From contig NZ_BBRK01000006.1 in NCBI RefSeq assembly GCF_002090115.1, forward strand, positions 496,001 to 560,000: a stretch of 64,000 bases of DNA. Reading direction: 5' to 3'. Under the pieces are notes generated by a model. The model did not search any database, was not told where the DNA came from, and worked only from the letters and a program-made list of their open reading frames with translations. Numbering within the stretch: the stretch's first letter is position 1; each line of letters starts with the position of its first letter. The position numbers and the translations under genes are program-made. This stretch comes from Demequina sp. NBRC 110054. Lineage in GTDB: Bacteria; Actinomycetota; Actinomycetes; Actinomycetales; Demequinaceae. Of the stretch, positions 51,852 through 62,675 are shown piece after piece.

Positions 51852-53146
51852 CGGCTGTCGAGACCGACGAGGCCATCCACGAGGGGGCCGGCACCGTGAC
51901 GCGGGTCCTCGATCCCGTCGCGGCGCTCGCAGAGCTCGCGCCGATCGGCCGCGACGAGGCGCGAGGCGGGTGGTCGCGCCACCTGCTCGACGACGCGGAC
52001 CAGAAGATGCGCGAGTGGTTCTTCAACACGGCAGTTTCACTGGGTTTGGATGTCGAAGGCGATCGCAACGCCAACCAATGGGCGGCATGGAGCCCGGAGG
52101 GAGCGACCGGCCCCGCAGTCGGCACGGGCTCCCACCTGGACTCCGTGCCGGGCGGAGGACCGCTCGATGGCCCACTCGGAGTCGTCTCGTCGCTCGCCGC
52201 CGTGTCACGCCTCATGGACGAGGGTCACCGGCCCACTCGCCCGATCCGCATCGCCAACTTCGCGGAGGAGGAGGGCGCGCGCTTCGGCGTGCCGTGCCTG
52301 GGTTCGCAGCTGCTGTGCGGCGAGCTCGCCGCAGAGCGCGTCGGGCCGCTCACCGACAGCGCGGGCGTCTCCGCGAGCGAGGTGCTGCGCGAGGCCGGCT
52401 TCGACCCGCAGACGATCGGCGCGGACCCATCTCGCCTGGCAGATCTCGCGATGTACGTCGAGCTGCACGTCGAGCAGGGACGCCAGCTCGCCCCGCTCGA
52501 CGCTCCCGTGGGCCTCGCGACGGGCATCCTCGCGCACGGCCGCTGGCGGGTGACGATCACGGGCCGTGGAGACCACGCGGGCGCGACCGAGCTGGACTCG
52601 CGTCACGACCCGATGCTCGTCGCGTCATCCGCGATCCAGGCGGCGCGCGCCCGGGCGCTGCTCGCGGATCCCCGGACGAAGGCACGTGCAACGGTCGGCA
52701 AGCTCCAGGTGGTGCCCGGGGGCTCGAACGCGATCGCATCCGAGGTGCGGCTGTGGCTCGACGCTCGCGCCGAGCATGACGACGAGGTGCGCGCCCTGGT
52801 GGCCGACGTCGTCGCGGACGCGCGCAAGGCCGCGCGCGGCGAGGGCTGCGAGATCGAAGTCTCCGAAGAGTCGTTCAGCACCAGGGTGACGTTCGACGTC
52901 GACCTCACCGACCGACTGCACGCGGCGATCTCCCCTCACCTCGGAATCGTCCCTCGTATCCCCACGGGCGCGGGCCACGACGCGGGCATCCTCGCCGGGT
53001 ACATCCCGACGGCGATGCTGTTCGTCCGCAACCCGGACGGCGTCTCCCACTCCCCGCACGAGGGTGCCTCCGACGACGACATCCGCGCCGGAGTGGGCGC
53101 CCTCACCGACGCGCTGCGCGCGCTCACGAGCCCGGAGCACCCATGA
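51848..53146 (+). CDS. M20 amidohydrolase in the hut operon (AllC-like)
   Basis: 432 residues. Metal ligands are visible: [15 protein letters not shown] (His, Asp), EEEGARF (Glu pair), LHVEQGR (His) and HSPHEG (His). It is closest in kind to allantoate amidohydrolase and N-carbamoyl-amino-acid hydrolases, as is the allC product at 24.1 kb. GTG 51848 overlaps hutU and its stop overlaps hutF, so it is translated with both. There is no HutG in the window, so cleavage of N-formylglutamate or a similar intermediate is the likely job. The substrate is inferred, not shown. Confidence 0.8.
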   Translation: MTAVETDEAIHEGAGTVTRVLDPVAALAELAPIGRDEARGGWSRHLLDDADQKMREWFFNTAVSLGLDVEGDRNANQWAAWSPEGATGPAVGTGSHLDSVPGGGPLDGPLGVVSSLAAVSRLMDEGHRPTRPIRIANFAEEEGARFGVPCLGSQLLCGELAAERVGPLTDSAGVSASEVLREAGFDPQTIGADPSRLADLAMYVELHVEQGRQLAPLDAPVGLATGILAHGRWRVTITGRGDHAGATELDSRHDPMLVASSAIQAARARALLADPRTKARATVGKLQVVPGGSNAIASEVRLWLDARAEHDDEVRALVADVVADARKAARGEGCEIEVSEESFSTRVTFDVDLTDRLHAAISPHLGIVPRIPTGAGHDAGILAGYIPTAMLFVRNPDGVSHSPHEGASDDDIRAGVGALTDALRALTSPEHP

Positions 53147-54459
53147 GGATCGCGTGCCGCCGCCTGGTCCTGCCGGAACAGGTGCTGAGCGACGTCGTGA
53201 TCGACCTGGACGACGCGGGCGTCGTGACGGCCTGGCAGCAGGACTCCCCTGGCAGACCCGCGGATCTCACGGTCGGCCTCGCCGTGCCGGCGTTCGCGAA
53301 CACGCACAGCCACGCGTTCCACCGGCGCCTGCGAGGGCGCACCCACGCAGGCGGCGGAGACTTCTGGCGCTGGCGCGAGGTCATGTACCGAGAGGCCGCC
53401 GCGATGGACCCGGACCGCCTGCGCGCGGTGGCCGCGGCGGTCTACGCGGAGATGGTCGCGGCCGGCTACTCCGCTGTGGGCGAGTTCCACTACCTGCACC
53501 ACCGTCCCGACGGCCTGCCCTACGACGACCACGCGATGGAGATCGCCCTCGCGGAGGCGGCCGAGGCCGCGGGGATCCGGCTGACGCTCCTCGACACGCT
53601 CTACCTCCGGGGCGGCTTCGGACGGCCGCTCGAGGGCGCGCAGCAGCGCTTCACCGACGGCTCGGTGTGCGGCTGGCTGAGGCGATGGCACTCCCTTCGC
53701 GAGACCCTGGCCGCCTCCCACCCGGACGTCACGCTGGGCGCGGCGATCCACTCGGTGCGCGCCGTCTCGGCCCAGGACCTCGGCGATGCCGTGGCCGGGC
53801 TGCCCGCCAACGTCCCGCTGCACGTCCACCTGTCCGAGCAGACGCAAGAGAACGAGGACTGCCTCGCCGCCACCGGGCTCACCCCGACCGCGCTGCTCGC
53901 GCGCGCGGGCGCACTCACCGAGCGCACCACCGTCGTCCATGCGACCCACCTGACCGACGAGGACGTCGCGACGCTCGGGGCCGCCCGGGTGTCGGTGTCG
54001 ATGTGCCCCACGACCGAGGCGGACCTGGGAGACGGCCTCGGACGCGCCGCGGACCTGCAGCGGGCGGGTGCGCGCCTCGTGGTCGGCTCGGATCAGCACG
54101 TCGTGATCGACCCGTTCGACGAGCTCCGTCGCCTCGAGGGCGGAGCTCGGCTCGCGTCGCATCGTCGCGGCGTCCTCTCCCCCGCCGCACTGTGGCGCGC
54201 GGGCGGCACCGACGGCCACGCCTCGGTGTCCTCGCAGTCGTCCCGAGCACAGGCGCTGCGCGTGGGCCACCCTCTGGATCTCGCGATCCTCAACGCGCAG
54301 TCGGCCCGCACGGTCGGCTCGGAGCCCCACGAGCTCGTGCTGTCCGCCGCGGCGGACGACGTGATCGGCACCGTCGTGAGGGGCACGTATCGCGAATCTG
54401 CGAACCTGCGCGCCCGCGCGGTCGCCGCCTACCTGGTGACGGAGACCAGCCATGTCTAG
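53143..54459 (+). CDS. hutF: Formimidoylglutamate deiminase
   Basis: 438 residues of the amidohydrolase superfamily. Metal pair His55/His57 ([13 protein letters not shown]), later LHVHLSEQ (His), VVHATHLTD (His) and GSDQHVV (Asp). The [16 protein letters not shown] segment is a HutF signature. It turns formimidoyl-glutamate into N-formylglutamate and ammonia. ATG overlaps the upstream stop; its own stop overlaps hutI by 8 bases. This shows the pathway uses the two-step (formylglutamate) route. Confidence 0.93.
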   Translation: MRIACRRLVLPEQVLSDVVIDLDDAGVVTAWQQDSPGRPADLTVGLAVPAFANTHSHAFHRRLRGRTHAGGGDFWRWREVMYREAAAMDPDRLRAVAAAVYAEMVAAGYSAVGEFHYLHHRPDGLPYDDHAMEIALAEAAEAAGIRLTLLDTLYLRGGFGRPLEGAQQRFTDGSVCGWLRRWHSLRETLAASHPDVTLGAAIHSVRAVSAQDLGDAVAGLPANVPLHVHLSEQTQENEDCLAATGLTPTALLARAGALTERTTVVHATHLTDEDVATLGAARVSVSMCPTTEADLGDGLGRAADLQRAGARLVVGSDQHVVIDPFDELRRLEGGARLASHRRGVLSPAALWRAGGTDGHASVSSQSSRAQALRVGHPLDLAILNAQSARTVGSEPHELVLSAAADDVIGTVVRGTYRESANLRARAVAAYLVTETSHV

Positions 54460-55636
54460 TCAGGCGATCCTGAACATCGGGACGCTCGCCACGATGGACG
54501 ACGGCGGAGGGCCCATGGGTCTCGTCCACGACGCCGCCGTCGTGATCGACGGCGGCAGGATCGCGTGGGTCGGTGCGTCGTCCGAGGCTCCGGTCGCGGA
54601 CACGGCCTTCGACGCCGAGGGCGCCGCGATGATCCCCGGCTTCGTCGACTCGCACACGCATGCGGTGTTCGGCGGCGACCGGTCGGCGGAGTTCGACGCG
54701 CGCATGTCCGGCGCGACCTACACCGCGGGAGGGATCCGATCGACGGTCGCCGCGACGCGGGCCGCCTCCTCCGAGGAGCTCGCCGCCCGAACACAGCGCC
54801 TGCTCGACGAGGCGCTGCGTCAGGGCACGACGACCGCCGAGATCAAGTCCGGCTACGGCCTCGACGTCCAGACCGAGCGCAGGCTGCTCGAGGTCGCGGG
54901 CCGCTTCACCGACGAGGTCACGTTCCTCGGCGCCCACGTCGTGTCGCCCGACTTCGCAGACGATCGGGCCGGCTACGTCGACCTCGTCGCAGGGACGATG
55001 CTGGAGACGGTCGCTCCCCTGGCTCGCTGGATCGACGTGTTCTGCGAGGAGGGCGCGTTCGAGGTGTCCGAGACGAGGCGCATCCTGGAGGCCGGCGCGA
55101 ACGCAGGGCTGGGGCTCAGGGTTCACGCGAACCAGCTCACCCAGTCGGGCGCGGCCGCTCTCGGCGTCGAGATGGGTGCGGCGAGCATCGACCACTGCAC
55201 CTTCCTGTCCGACGAGGACGTCGACGCGCTCGCGGCCTCGGATACCGTCGCGACCTTCGTGCCCGGCGCAGAGTTCTCGACGCGCCAGCCCTACCCCCGC
55301 ATCGACCGCCTGCGCGACGCGGGCGTGACCTGGGCGATCGCATCGGACTGCAACCCCGGATCGTCGTTCACGACGTCGATGCCGTTCTGCATCGCGCTCG
55401 CGGTGCGAGACATGCACATGACGCCGTCGGAGGCGATCCGCGCCGCGACCCTGGGTGGCGCCCAGGCGCTGCGACGGACTGACGTGGGACGCATCGTCCC
55501 TGGTGCGCGAGCCGACCTGGTCCTGCTGGACGCCCCCGACCCGGTCCACCTGGCCTACCGACCCGGCGTGCCACTCGTCTCGCGCGTGTGGCGCGACGGC
55601 GTCGTCACCGACCGCTGGGAGCGCCGGGCAGGCTGA
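54452..55636 (+). CDS. hutI: Imidazolonepropionase
   Basis: 394 residues. Metal His68/His70 in [13 protein letters not shown], the [11 protein letters not shown] loop (about 130), LRVHANQLT (His) and [13 protein letters not shown] (Asp, about 310). It opens 4-imidazolone-5-propionate to formimidoylglutamate. Start ATG 54452 lies inside the end of hutF. It is the last hut gene. Its final 32 bp overlap, in antisense, the end of the GH31 gene. Confidence 0.96.
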   Translation: MSSQAILNIGTLATMDDGGGPMGLVHDAAVVIDGGRIAWVGASSEAPVADTAFDAEGAAMIPGFVDSHTHAVFGGDRSAEFDARMSGATYTAGGIRSTVAATRAASSEELAARTQRLLDEALRQGTTTAEIKSGYGLDVQTERRLLEVAGRFTDEVTFLGAHVVSPDFADDRAGYVDLVAGTMLETVAPLARWIDVFCEEGAFEVSETRRILEAGANAGLGLRVHANQLTQSGAAALGVEMGAASIDHCTFLSDEDVDALAASDTVATFVPGAEFSTRQPYPRIDRLRDAGVTWAIASDCNPGSSFTTSMPFCIALAVRDMHMTPSEAIRAATLGGAQALRRTDVGRIVPGARADLVLLDAPDPVHLAYRPGVPLVSRVWRDGVVTDRWERRAG

Positions 55637-57650
55637 GGTCAGCGAGCAGGCCCGAGCCGGACTCGCGCGCGAAGACCGGGATCACCTCGAGCGGCGCCGC
55701 GGCCTCGACCCACGCGCCGCCCTCGTGCACCGCGCCGTCGTGAAGCCCTCGCCACCGTGCACCCTCCGGGAGGTACACCGCGCGCGACCGCGCCCCGGGC
55801 TCCGTCACGGGCGCGACGAGGAGCTCGTCGCCCATCATGAACTGATCGGCAAGATCCCAGCACTGCTCGTCGCCGGGGAAGTCGTGGAACATCGCGCGCA
55901 GCACGGGCTGGCCGTGCTCGTGCGCGTGCCGCATCGTCTCCCGCACGTACGGGCGCAGGTCCTCGCGCAGGCGGACGTACGCCGCGAGGACCTCGTAGAC
56001 CTCCTCGCCGTAGCTCCACACCTCATTCGAAGCCCCGCTGACCAGGCGCGGTGAGCCGTCGGCGGCCACCACCTGCTCCGTGGGCTTGCGGTCACCGTGC
56101 AGCCGCATGACCGGGCAGAACGCGCCGAACTGGAACCACCGGATGAGCAGCTCGCGGAACTCGGGGTCCTCGATGTTGCCGCCGTGGAACCCGCCGATGT
56201 CGGTCGTGAACCAGGGGATGCCCGCGATGCCCATGTGGATGCCCGCGGCGATCTGGCGACGGAAGTCGGTCCAGGTCGAGTGGACGTCACCCGACCACGC
56301 GAGCGCCCCGTAGCGCTGGCTGCCGGCCCACGCGCAGCGGACCAGGTTGACCACGTCCGCCTGGCCTGCCGCGACCTGCCCGTCGTAGAACGCTCGCGAG
56401 AACAGCTGCGGGTAGATGTTGGCGACCTGGACCGCCGGGCCATCGTGATAGCGGTAGTGGTCGAAGTCGTAGACCGCATACTCGGGCTCGGCCTCATCGA
56501 GCCAGAACAGCCTGATGCCATGGTCGAAGTAGTTCCGCTTGCACAGCTCCCACACCTTCGCGCGGGCCGCAGGGTTCGTGGCGTCGAGGAACGCACTGGG
56601 CCCCTCGAAGGACATGTGGACGTTCGGCCCCCGCTCCGTGCGCACCAGGCCGTTCATCCGTGCGAGCTCGGCGAAGTTCTCCGACTCGACAGAGACCTGC
56701 GGCCACACGGAGACCATGAGCTCGATCCCGAGGGAGCGCAGCTCGTCGACCATCGCCTTGGGGTCGGGCCAGAACTCCTCCTCGAAGCGGTAGTCGCCCA
56801 TCTTGGGCCAGTGGAAGAAGTCCGCGACGATCACATCCATCGGCAGGCCGCGACGCTTGTGCTCGCGGGCCACGTCGAGCAGCTGCTCCTGGTTCCAATA
56901 GCGCAGCTTGCACTGCCAGAACCCGAGGCCGTGCTCGGGCATCATCGGCACGTGGCCCGTCGCGTCTGCGTACGCCGCCGTGATCGCGGCGGGCGTCGCT
57001 CCCGCGGTGATCCAGTAGTCGAGCTGGAGCGCCGACTCGGCGACCCACTCGGTCCGGTTCGTGGCGAACGTCGCCTTGCCGATCGCGGGGTTGTGCCACA
57101 GGAGCCCATAGCCGCGGCTCGACAGCACGAACGGCACGGTCGCCTGCGAGTTGCGGTGCGCGAGCTCGAGCGTGGTCCCCTTGAGGTCCATGAGCTCCTG
57201 CTGGTACTGGCCCATGCCGTACAGCCGCTCGCCGGCGTTCGGCTCGAAGGACGCGGTGACCTTGTGCGCCCCACCAGGGATCCCCTGGAGGTGTCGCGCC
57301 TCGTACTTGAGGGAGCCGCCAGGCTCGAGCTCGTGCAGCAGCACCGTGCCGTCGGTGTCCGAGTAGTCGATGCGGCACTGGGAGACCGCGTAGCCGGCCT
57401 GGAAGTCGAAGGACTGGTGTGCCGTCAGCGTCGCGACGATGCGCCCGTTCACCACGGTCGCGATGTCGCCTTCGACCGTGATCACGGGCGCGGTCGGCAC
57501 AGGAGCGAGCAGCGCATAGTCGGTGTCGACGATCGCGCCCGCGCGCGTGCTGCGCGTGCGCAGGCTGTCGGAGCCCCATGCCTGGACATAGACGGTCTCG
57601 CCGTCGCCTTGCCAGACGACGCCGTCGGGACGGACCTCGAAGTCGGCCAC
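55605..57650 (-). CDS. GH31 glycoside hydrolase, alpha-xylosidase-like
   Basis: 681 residues. It has an N-terminal beta-sandwich (about 1-210), then the GH31 barrel. The catalytic nucleophile Asp lies in [11 protein letters not shown] (about 395), the acid/base Asp in WSGDVHSTW (about 455). The metal-free [10 protein letters not shown] stretch and PDMG-like loops are typical of the YicI/alpha-xylosidase clade. There is no signal peptide, so it is cytosolic and works on imported oligosaccharides. ATG 57650. It could use sugars from the ABC system at 38-41 kb, but there is no direct link. Confidence 0.9.
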   Translation of the reverse strand: MADFEVRPDGVVWQGDGETVYVQAWGSDSLRTRSTRAGAIVDTDYALLAPVPTAPVITVEGDIATVVNGRIVATLTAHQSFDFQAGYAVSQCRIDYSDTDGTVLLHELEPGGSLKYEARHLQGIPGGAHKVTASFEPNAGERLYGMGQYQQELMDLKGTTLELAHRNSQATVPFVLSSRGYGLLWHNPAIGKATFATNRTEWVAESALQLDYWITAGATPAAITAAYADATGHVPMMPEHGLGFWQCKLRYWNQEQLLDVAREHKRRGLPMDVIVADFFHWPKMGDYRFEEEFWPDPKAMVDELRSLGIELMVSVWPQVSVESENFAELARMNGLVRTERGPNVHMSFEGPSAFLDATNPAARAKVWELCKRNYFDHGIRLFWLDEAEPEYAVYDFDHYRYHDGPAVQVANIYPQLFSRAFYDGQVAAGQADVVNLVRCAWAGSQRYGALAWSGDVHSTWTDFRRQIAAGIHMGIAGIPWFTTDIGGFHGGNIEDPEFRELLIRWFQFGAFCPVMRLHGDRKPTEQVVAADGSPRLVSGASNEVWSYGEEVYEVLAAYVRLREDLRPYVRETMRHAHEHGQPVLRAMFHDFPGDEQCWDLADQFMMGDELLVAPVTEPGARSRAVYLPEGARWRGLHDGAVHEGGAWVEAAAPLEVIPVFARESGSGLLADLSLPGAPSGR

Positions 57651-57824
57651 GTTGCCTTCCTCTCCTGCGTGGGCCGCGGCCCGCGCGACAGCGGGCAGCG
57701 GCGCCTGGATATGTGAGGGACTCCGCTCACCCTAGCGGGACGGCGGGCCGCCGCCCTTCCCGCGATGGGCCTGCTCCGGGCCATACTTGTCGGACCCGAG
57801 CGACGAGCGAGACGAGGAGGAATG

Positions 57825-58499
57825 ATGGCGCGCATCCTTGTCGTCGACGACGACCCCGAGCTGACCGACCTCCTCGCGACCGTGCTGACGCTCGCGAGCC
57901 ACGAGGTGAGCCGCGCCCCCACGATCGCCGAGGCGAAGGAGTCGCTGCGGCCGGGCACCACCGACCTCGCGCTCGTGGACCTCGGCCTGCCCGACGGCTC
58001 GGGTCACGAGCTCGTCGAGCACCTCGCCTCGCGCTTCCCCGCGGTCGGCGTGATCGTCGTGACCGCCGACGGGCGCGAGGACGAGCATGTCCGCGGCCTC
58101 AAGGCCGGAGCGGACGACGTCGTGGGAAAGCCCTTCCGCGTCTCAACCCTCGTGGCGCGTGTCGAGGCGGTGCTGAGGCGTCGCGGACCCCAGGCCGAGA
58201 CGCCCGATGTGATCGAGGTCGGCGACCTCCGCATCGACTGCGACGCAGTGACCGCCACGCGCGCGGGCGAGCCGCTCGACCTCACCGCCACCGAGTTCCG
58301 CCTTCTCGAGCACCTCGCGCGCCACCGCGGCACCGTCCTGTCCAAGGCGCAGCTGCTCGAGGAGGTGTGGGGCTACGACTTCGGCGGCGACGGCGCCGTC
58401 GTGGAGCGGTTCGTGTCGACCCTGCGGCGCAAGCTCGGTGAGCCCTCCCCCATCCACACGGCGCGCGGCTTCGGCTACTCGCTGCGGGAGCCGCGATGA
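57825..58499 (+). CDS. OmpR-family response regulator
   Basis: 224 residues. Receiver domain with the acidic pair in VVDDDPE, phospho-acceptor Asp in LALVDLGLP (about 50) and Lys in VGKPF (about 100). Winged HTH follows (about 130-220; LTATEFRLLEHLARHRGTVLSKAQLLEEVWG). ATG 57825 is preferred to 57822 since the GGAGG at 57816-57820 then has a workable gap. It overlaps the kinase start as ATGA. First gene of a five-gene operon with an MMPL protein. Confidence 0.93.
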   Translation: MARILVVDDDPELTDLLATVLTLASHEVSRAPTIAEAKESLRPGTTDLALVDLGLPDGSGHELVEHLASRFPAVGVIVVTADGREDEHVRGLKAGADDVVGKPFRVSTLVARVEAVLRRRGPQAETPDVIEVGDLRIDCDAVTATRAGEPLDLTATEFRLLEHLARHRGTVLSKAQLLEEVWGYDFGGDGAVVERFVSTLRRKLGEPSPIHTARGFGYSLREPR

Positions 58500-59914
58500 G
58501 CGCGAACCGCTCGCTCCAGCGCACGCTGGTCCTTCGTGTCGCGGCCGCGACCGCCGTCGGCCTCGTGCTCGCGACGGGCGCACTGCTGTGGGCCCTCGCG
58601 ATCCACCTGCGCAGCGCGGTCGACAGGGATCTGGAATCGGCGCTCGAGCTCGTCGCCACGGCCGAGCGCAATGCCGAGGGCGACGCCACCGTCAACGGCA
58701 CGCGGCTGTCACGTCTCCTGCCGGGACGCGCGCTGCTCGCGGTGGTGTCGACCGAGGGCGAGATCCAGGTGCTCAGTGCCGACGCGGTCGCCGTCGACGC
58801 GCTTCCCACCGAGGCACGCGACTCCGAGGACCCGTTCCCCTTCACGGTCGGCACCACGCACTACCGGGGAGTCATCGTCGAGGCCGACGCGCTCGAGCTC
58901 GCGTGGGCGGACGACGCCGCGTCCCCGATCGAGGTCCAGCGCGTCCTGCTCGCGCTCGACATCAGCGCCGACCGCGCGACGGTGCGGACCGTGTCCCTGA
59001 TCGCGATCGGCGTCGACGCCGCCGCGATGCTGTTCCTGGTCGTCGTCTCGCGCGCGATCGTCGTGAGCTCGATGCGCCCACTGCGGCAGATCGCGAGCGC
59101 CGCGGGGCGGATCGCACACTCGGGCGTCGACGAGCCGATGCCGAGGGGCACCGGGTTCGACGAGACCGAGGCGGTCGCGCGCGCCGTCGACGACGCGATC
59201 GCGCGACGCACCCGCGCGGAACAGGCGATGAGAGACTTCGTGGCCGACGCCTCGCATGAGCTGCGCACCCCGGTCGCGAAGATCCAGGGCTGGTCCGAGC
59301 TCATGCTCTCTGGCGCGCTCGGCGAGGATGCGACGCGAGACGCGCTCGCGACCGTGATCGGCTCCGCCGAGGAGCTCACCGAGGTGGTCGACGAGCTCGC
59401 CCTGCTCGCCTCCCTCGACTCCGTCCCTCGCACCGAGCGGGAGGCGGTGAGCCTGGCCGACCTCGCTCGCGACGTCGTCGCCGAGGCCGAGATCGTCGCC
59501 GAGGACCGCGCCCTCCACGTCGCCGACCTGACCGCCGCCCCCGCGGACAGCATCGTCCTGGGAGACCGCACCGCGCTCACCCGCGCCCTGCGCAACCTGG
59601 TCGGCAACGCCCTCCAGCACGGCGCGGGCGACGTCTCGGTGACGGTGGCGACAGACGGGAACGACGCGGTGGTCACGGTGGCCGACGACGGACCCGGCGT
59701 CCCCGCGGAGGTGGCCGCGAGGATCTTCGATCGCTTCTACACGACGTCGCCCGGGCAGGGCCGCCATTCGGGACTCGGCCTCGCGATCGTGCGCTCCGTC
59801 GCCCGCGCACATGGAGGAGACGCATCGCTCCTGGAAACCGACCAGGGCGCGAGCTTCGAGGTACGCCTGCCGCGATCGTCAGCAGATCGTCAGGTAGACG
59901 TCAGCCACGCGTGA
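58496..59914 (+). CDS. Sensor histidine kinase
   Basis: 472 residues. Two membrane helices (about 13-38 and 165-190) flank an extracellular sensor of about 125 residues; then HAMP-like region, DHp with FVADASHELRTPVAK (phospho-His about 252) and the ATPase domain (NLVGNALQHG, DDGPGVP, GLGLAIV). It partners the response regulator upstream. Sensing domain has no known family by eye; given the MMPL gene downstream it probably monitors the envelope or a lipid. Confidence 0.92.
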   Translation: MSANRSLQRTLVLRVAAATAVGLVLATGALLWALAIHLRSAVDRDLESALELVATAERNAEGDATVNGTRLSRLLPGRALLAVVSTEGEIQVLSADAVAVDALPTEARDSEDPFPFTVGTTHYRGVIVEADALELAWADDAASPIEVQRVLLALDISADRATVRTVSLIAIGVDAAAMLFLVVVSRAIVVSSMRPLRQIASAAGRIAHSGVDEPMPRGTGFDETEAVARAVDDAIARRTRAEQAMRDFVADASHELRTPVAKIQGWSELMLSGALGEDATRDALATVIGSAEELTEVVDELALLASLDSVPRTEREAVSLADLARDVVAEAEIVAEDRALHVADLTAAPADSIVLGDRTALTRALRNLVGNALQHGAGDVSVTVATDGNDAVVTVADDGPGVPAEVAARIFDRFYTTSPGQGRHSGLGLAIVRSVARAHGGDASLLETDQGASFEVRLPRSSADRQVDVSHA

Positions 59915-59937
59915 GGCCCGCCCCCTGAGATGGAGGC

Positions 59938-60516
59938 ATGACCTCCTGGCGCCTCCTCACAGCCTCCCTCGCGGGCATCGCCGTCATCGGCCTCGGCGTC
60001 GGCGAAGGCGTCGCCCGCGCGACGCTCGATCACCGGCTCGCTCGCGCCGATGACGCGACGATGTCGGTCGAGTTCGTCGGCACCTCCGCACTGTGGTCGC
60101 TCGCGACGAGGACCATGCCGCTGCACGTGCAGGTCGAGGTGTCGGCGCTCGGGGAGGTCATCGCCGAGAGTACCGACGCGACGCTCTCCGACGTCGAGTC
60201 GACGGACGGAATGCTCGGCCTTGTCTTCGACGACGGCCTCGGCCCGATCCCGGGCCCGACCACGGCCTGGGTGAGCCTCGCCGCTGAGGACGGCGTCATC
60301 GAGGCGACCGTCGTCTCCATCGGTGTCGGCGAGCTCCAGTTCCAGCCCGGCGTCGTGCTCGGCGACGACCTGGTGTTCCCCGTCTCCCTGGGACAGGGAC
60401 GATGCGACGCGGCCGCGCCGATCGACGACGTCACCGTCACCGACGAGGCGATCGAGCTGAGCCTGACCGCGAGCGCCTCAACCCTGTCCTGCCTCACGAA
60501 CCTGGAGGAAGCATGA
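59938..60516 (+). CDS. Secreted or anchored protein, possibly LmeA/DUF2993-like
   Basis: 192 residues. A hydrophobic N-terminus (about 6-27) is a signal or anchor. The mature part alternates short beta strands (MPLHVQVEVSALGEV, ELSLTASAS), reminiscent of LmeA/DUF2993 lipid-binding proteins, but the match is weak. The gene lies 23 bp after the kinase and its stop overlaps the MMPL start, so it is part of the operon. It contains GGACGATGC at 60397 in the Gly-Arg-Cys reading. Confidence 0.55.
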   Translation: MTSWRLLTASLAGIAVIGLGVGEGVARATLDHRLARADDATMSVEFVGTSALWSLATRTMPLHVQVEVSALGEVIAESTDATLSDVESTDGMLGLVFDDGLGPIPGPTTAWVSLAAEDGVIEATVVSIGVGELQFQPGVVLGDDLVFPVSLGQGRCDAAAPIDDVTVTDEAIELSLTASASTLSCLTNLEEA

Positions 60517-62675
60517 CCAGACTCGCCCGTACCCTCGCCGGCCTGAGCGCCCGCCGACCGTGGCTCGCGATGCTCGCATGGCTCGCGTTCACGCTCGGAG
60601 TCGCCGTGGGCTCCGCCGCGTGGGGCCCCGACTACGCGGACGTGGTCGGGGTCCCCGGCTCGGACTCGGACGCGGCGGCCGCACTGCTCGCCGAGGCGCC
60701 CGAGGGCGCCGGCAGCCGCCTGGTCGCCGTGGCGCCCGACGCCCTCACGGACACCGCCACCGCCGCGGAGCTCGCGGACCTCACCGCGTCGGTGAGCGCC
60801 GTGCTGGACGTGGACGTCGTGGATCCCGTCGCCGACCCGACGTCCGCGACGACGGCGGGTGCCCAGGTGTCCTCCGACGGTCTCGCGGTGAGCATCCCGC
60901 TCGATGTGGACGTGGACGCGCTCACGGAGGAGCAGCAGGATCTCGCGCTCGACGCCATCACGGCGTCTCAGGATGCGGGCTGGCAGGTCGCGTACTCGGG
61001 AGAGCTCGGCCGCGCGCTCGACTCCTCGCCAGAGCGCCTCAGCGAGATCGTCGGCATCGCGGCAGCGATCCTCGTGCTCACCGTCGCGCTAGGCTCGCTC
61101 GCCGCGATGAGCGTCCCCGTCATCGCCGGCCTGCTGTCGGTCGGCGCGGGCCTCGGGCTGCTCGGCCTCGTCACCCATGTCGCGGACATCCCGGAGATCG
61201 CGCCGACGCTCGCGACGATGGTCGGCCTGGGGGTCGGCATCGACTACGCACTGTTCCAGGTCGCTCGCCTCAGGCAGGCCCTCGCTCGCGGGGCCGATCC
61301 TCACGAGGCGGTGCTGGCCACCGCCGCGTCTGCGGGAGCGGCCGCCGCGTTCGCCGGCATCACCGTCGCCCTCGCGATCTGCGCGCTCGCCCTGTCGGGG
61401 GTGTCGTTCATCGGCTGGCTCGGCTACGCCGCCGCGATCGTCGTGCTCATCGTCGTGACCGCCTCCCTCACGTTCACCCCTGCCCTGCTCACGGTGCTCG
61501 CGCCGCGGCTGCGCCCGTCGGAACGCCGCGCGGCGCACGCCGGCGCCGGGACCGCACGCATGGCGCGCGCCGTCGTCCGCCGCCCCTGGGCCATCGGCCT
61601 CGCGGCGCTAGGCGGCCTGCTCCTGCTCGCCGTACCTGCAGCGTCCCTCCACCTGGGCATGTCGGGACCCGGCGACCGCGCCGAGGGCAGCCAGGCCCGC
61701 ACGTCGTACGACCTGGTGAGCGACCACTTCGGAGAGGGCACCAATGCGACCCTCACGGTCGCCGTGCAGCTCGACGACGCCGCGAGCGGCCCGTCCGACC
61801 CGAGGCTCCTCGAGATCGGCGCCTCGCTCGCCTCGACGGAGGCCGCGGCGGTCGGCACGCTCATCCCCCTCACGGGCGATGCGACGGTCGCCACGGCGCA
61901 GGTGGTCCCGACCGAGGGGGCGAACGCCGAGTCGACGGCGGACCTGCTCGACGACATCCGAGCGATCGAGGCACCCGACGGGACGACGATCCACGTCGGC
62001 GGCGTCACCGCGACCCGCATCGACCTCGCCGACCGCGTCACCGAGCGGCTGCCGTGGGTGATGGGCGCCGTGGTGCTCGTCTCGACGCTCGTGCTGATGA
62101 TGGCGTTCCGCTCGCTCCTCATCCCGCTCAAGGCCGCCGTCCTCAACCTCATCTCGGTGGCCGCGTCGTACGGCGTCGTGGTCGCGGTCTTCCAATGGGG
62201 CTGGGGCACGTCGCTGCTCGGCCTCGACGGGCCCGTGGCGATCGACAGCTTCGTGCCGATGATCCTGTTCACCGTCCTGTTCGGGCTGTCCACCGACTAT
62301 GAGGTCTTCCTGGTCTCGAGCATGCGGGAGACGTGGGAGCGCACCGGGGATCCGCGGGAGGCCATCGTCGAGGGGATGCGCTCGTCGGGACGCGTCATCA
62401 CCACCGCCGCGCTGATCATGATCGCCGTGTTCCTCGCGTTCGTCGCCAACGACGACCCGACGATCAAGGTCTTCGGGGTCGGCCTCGCCGTCTCGATCCT
62501 GCTCGACGCCACCGTCATCCGCATGGTCCTCGCCCCCGCGGCCATGACCGTGATGGGCGCACGTGCCTGGACCCTGCCCGCCTGGCTCGACCGCATCCTT
62601 CCGTCCTTCGATGCCCACGGCTCCGAGGACGAACCCCACCCCGCACCGCTCGCCACCATGGAGGTCACCCGATGA
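60513..62675 (+). CDS. MMPL/RND-type membrane transporter
   Basis: 720 residues with about 12 helices in two halves and two extracytoplasmic loops (about 50-175 and 395-530). The RND charged motif is in GVGIDYALF (about 245) and again in FGLSTDYEVFL (about 590). MMPL proteins export lipids or hydrophobic compounds by proton motive force. ATG 60513 overlaps the upstream stop; stop overlaps the lipoprotein start. With the two-component genes ahead, it is probably the response output. Confidence 0.92.
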   Translation: MTRLARTLAGLSARRPWLAMLAWLAFTLGVAVGSAAWGPDYADVVGVPGSDSDAAAALLAEAPEGAGSRLVAVAPDALTDTATAAELADLTASVSAVLDVDVVDPVADPTSATTAGAQVSSDGLAVSIPLDVDVDALTEEQQDLALDAITASQDAGWQVAYSGELGRALDSSPERLSEIVGIAAAILVLTVALGSLAAMSVPVIAGLLSVGAGLGLLGLVTHVADIPEIAPTLATMVGLGVGIDYALFQVARLRQALARGADPHEAVLATAASAGAAAAFAGITVALAICALALSGVSFIGWLGYAAAIVVLIVVTASLTFTPALLTVLAPRLRPSERRAAHAGAGTARMARAVVRRPWAIGLAALGGLLLLAVPAASLHLGMSGPGDRAEGSQARTSYDLVSDHFGEGTNATLTVAVQLDDAASGPSDPRLLEIGASLASTEAAAVGTLIPLTGDATVATAQVVPTEGANAESTADLLDDIRAIEAPDGTTIHVGGVTATRIDLADRVTERLPWVMGAVVLVSTLVLMMAFRSLLIPLKAAVLNLISVAASYGVVVAVFQWGWGTSLLGLDGPVAIDSFVPMILFTVLFGLSTDYEVFLVSSMRETWERTGDPREAIVEGMRSSGRVITTAALIMIAVFLAFVANDDPTIKVFGVGLAVSILLDATVIRMVLAPAAMTVMGARAWTLPAWLDRILPSFDAHGSEDEPHPAPLATMEVTR

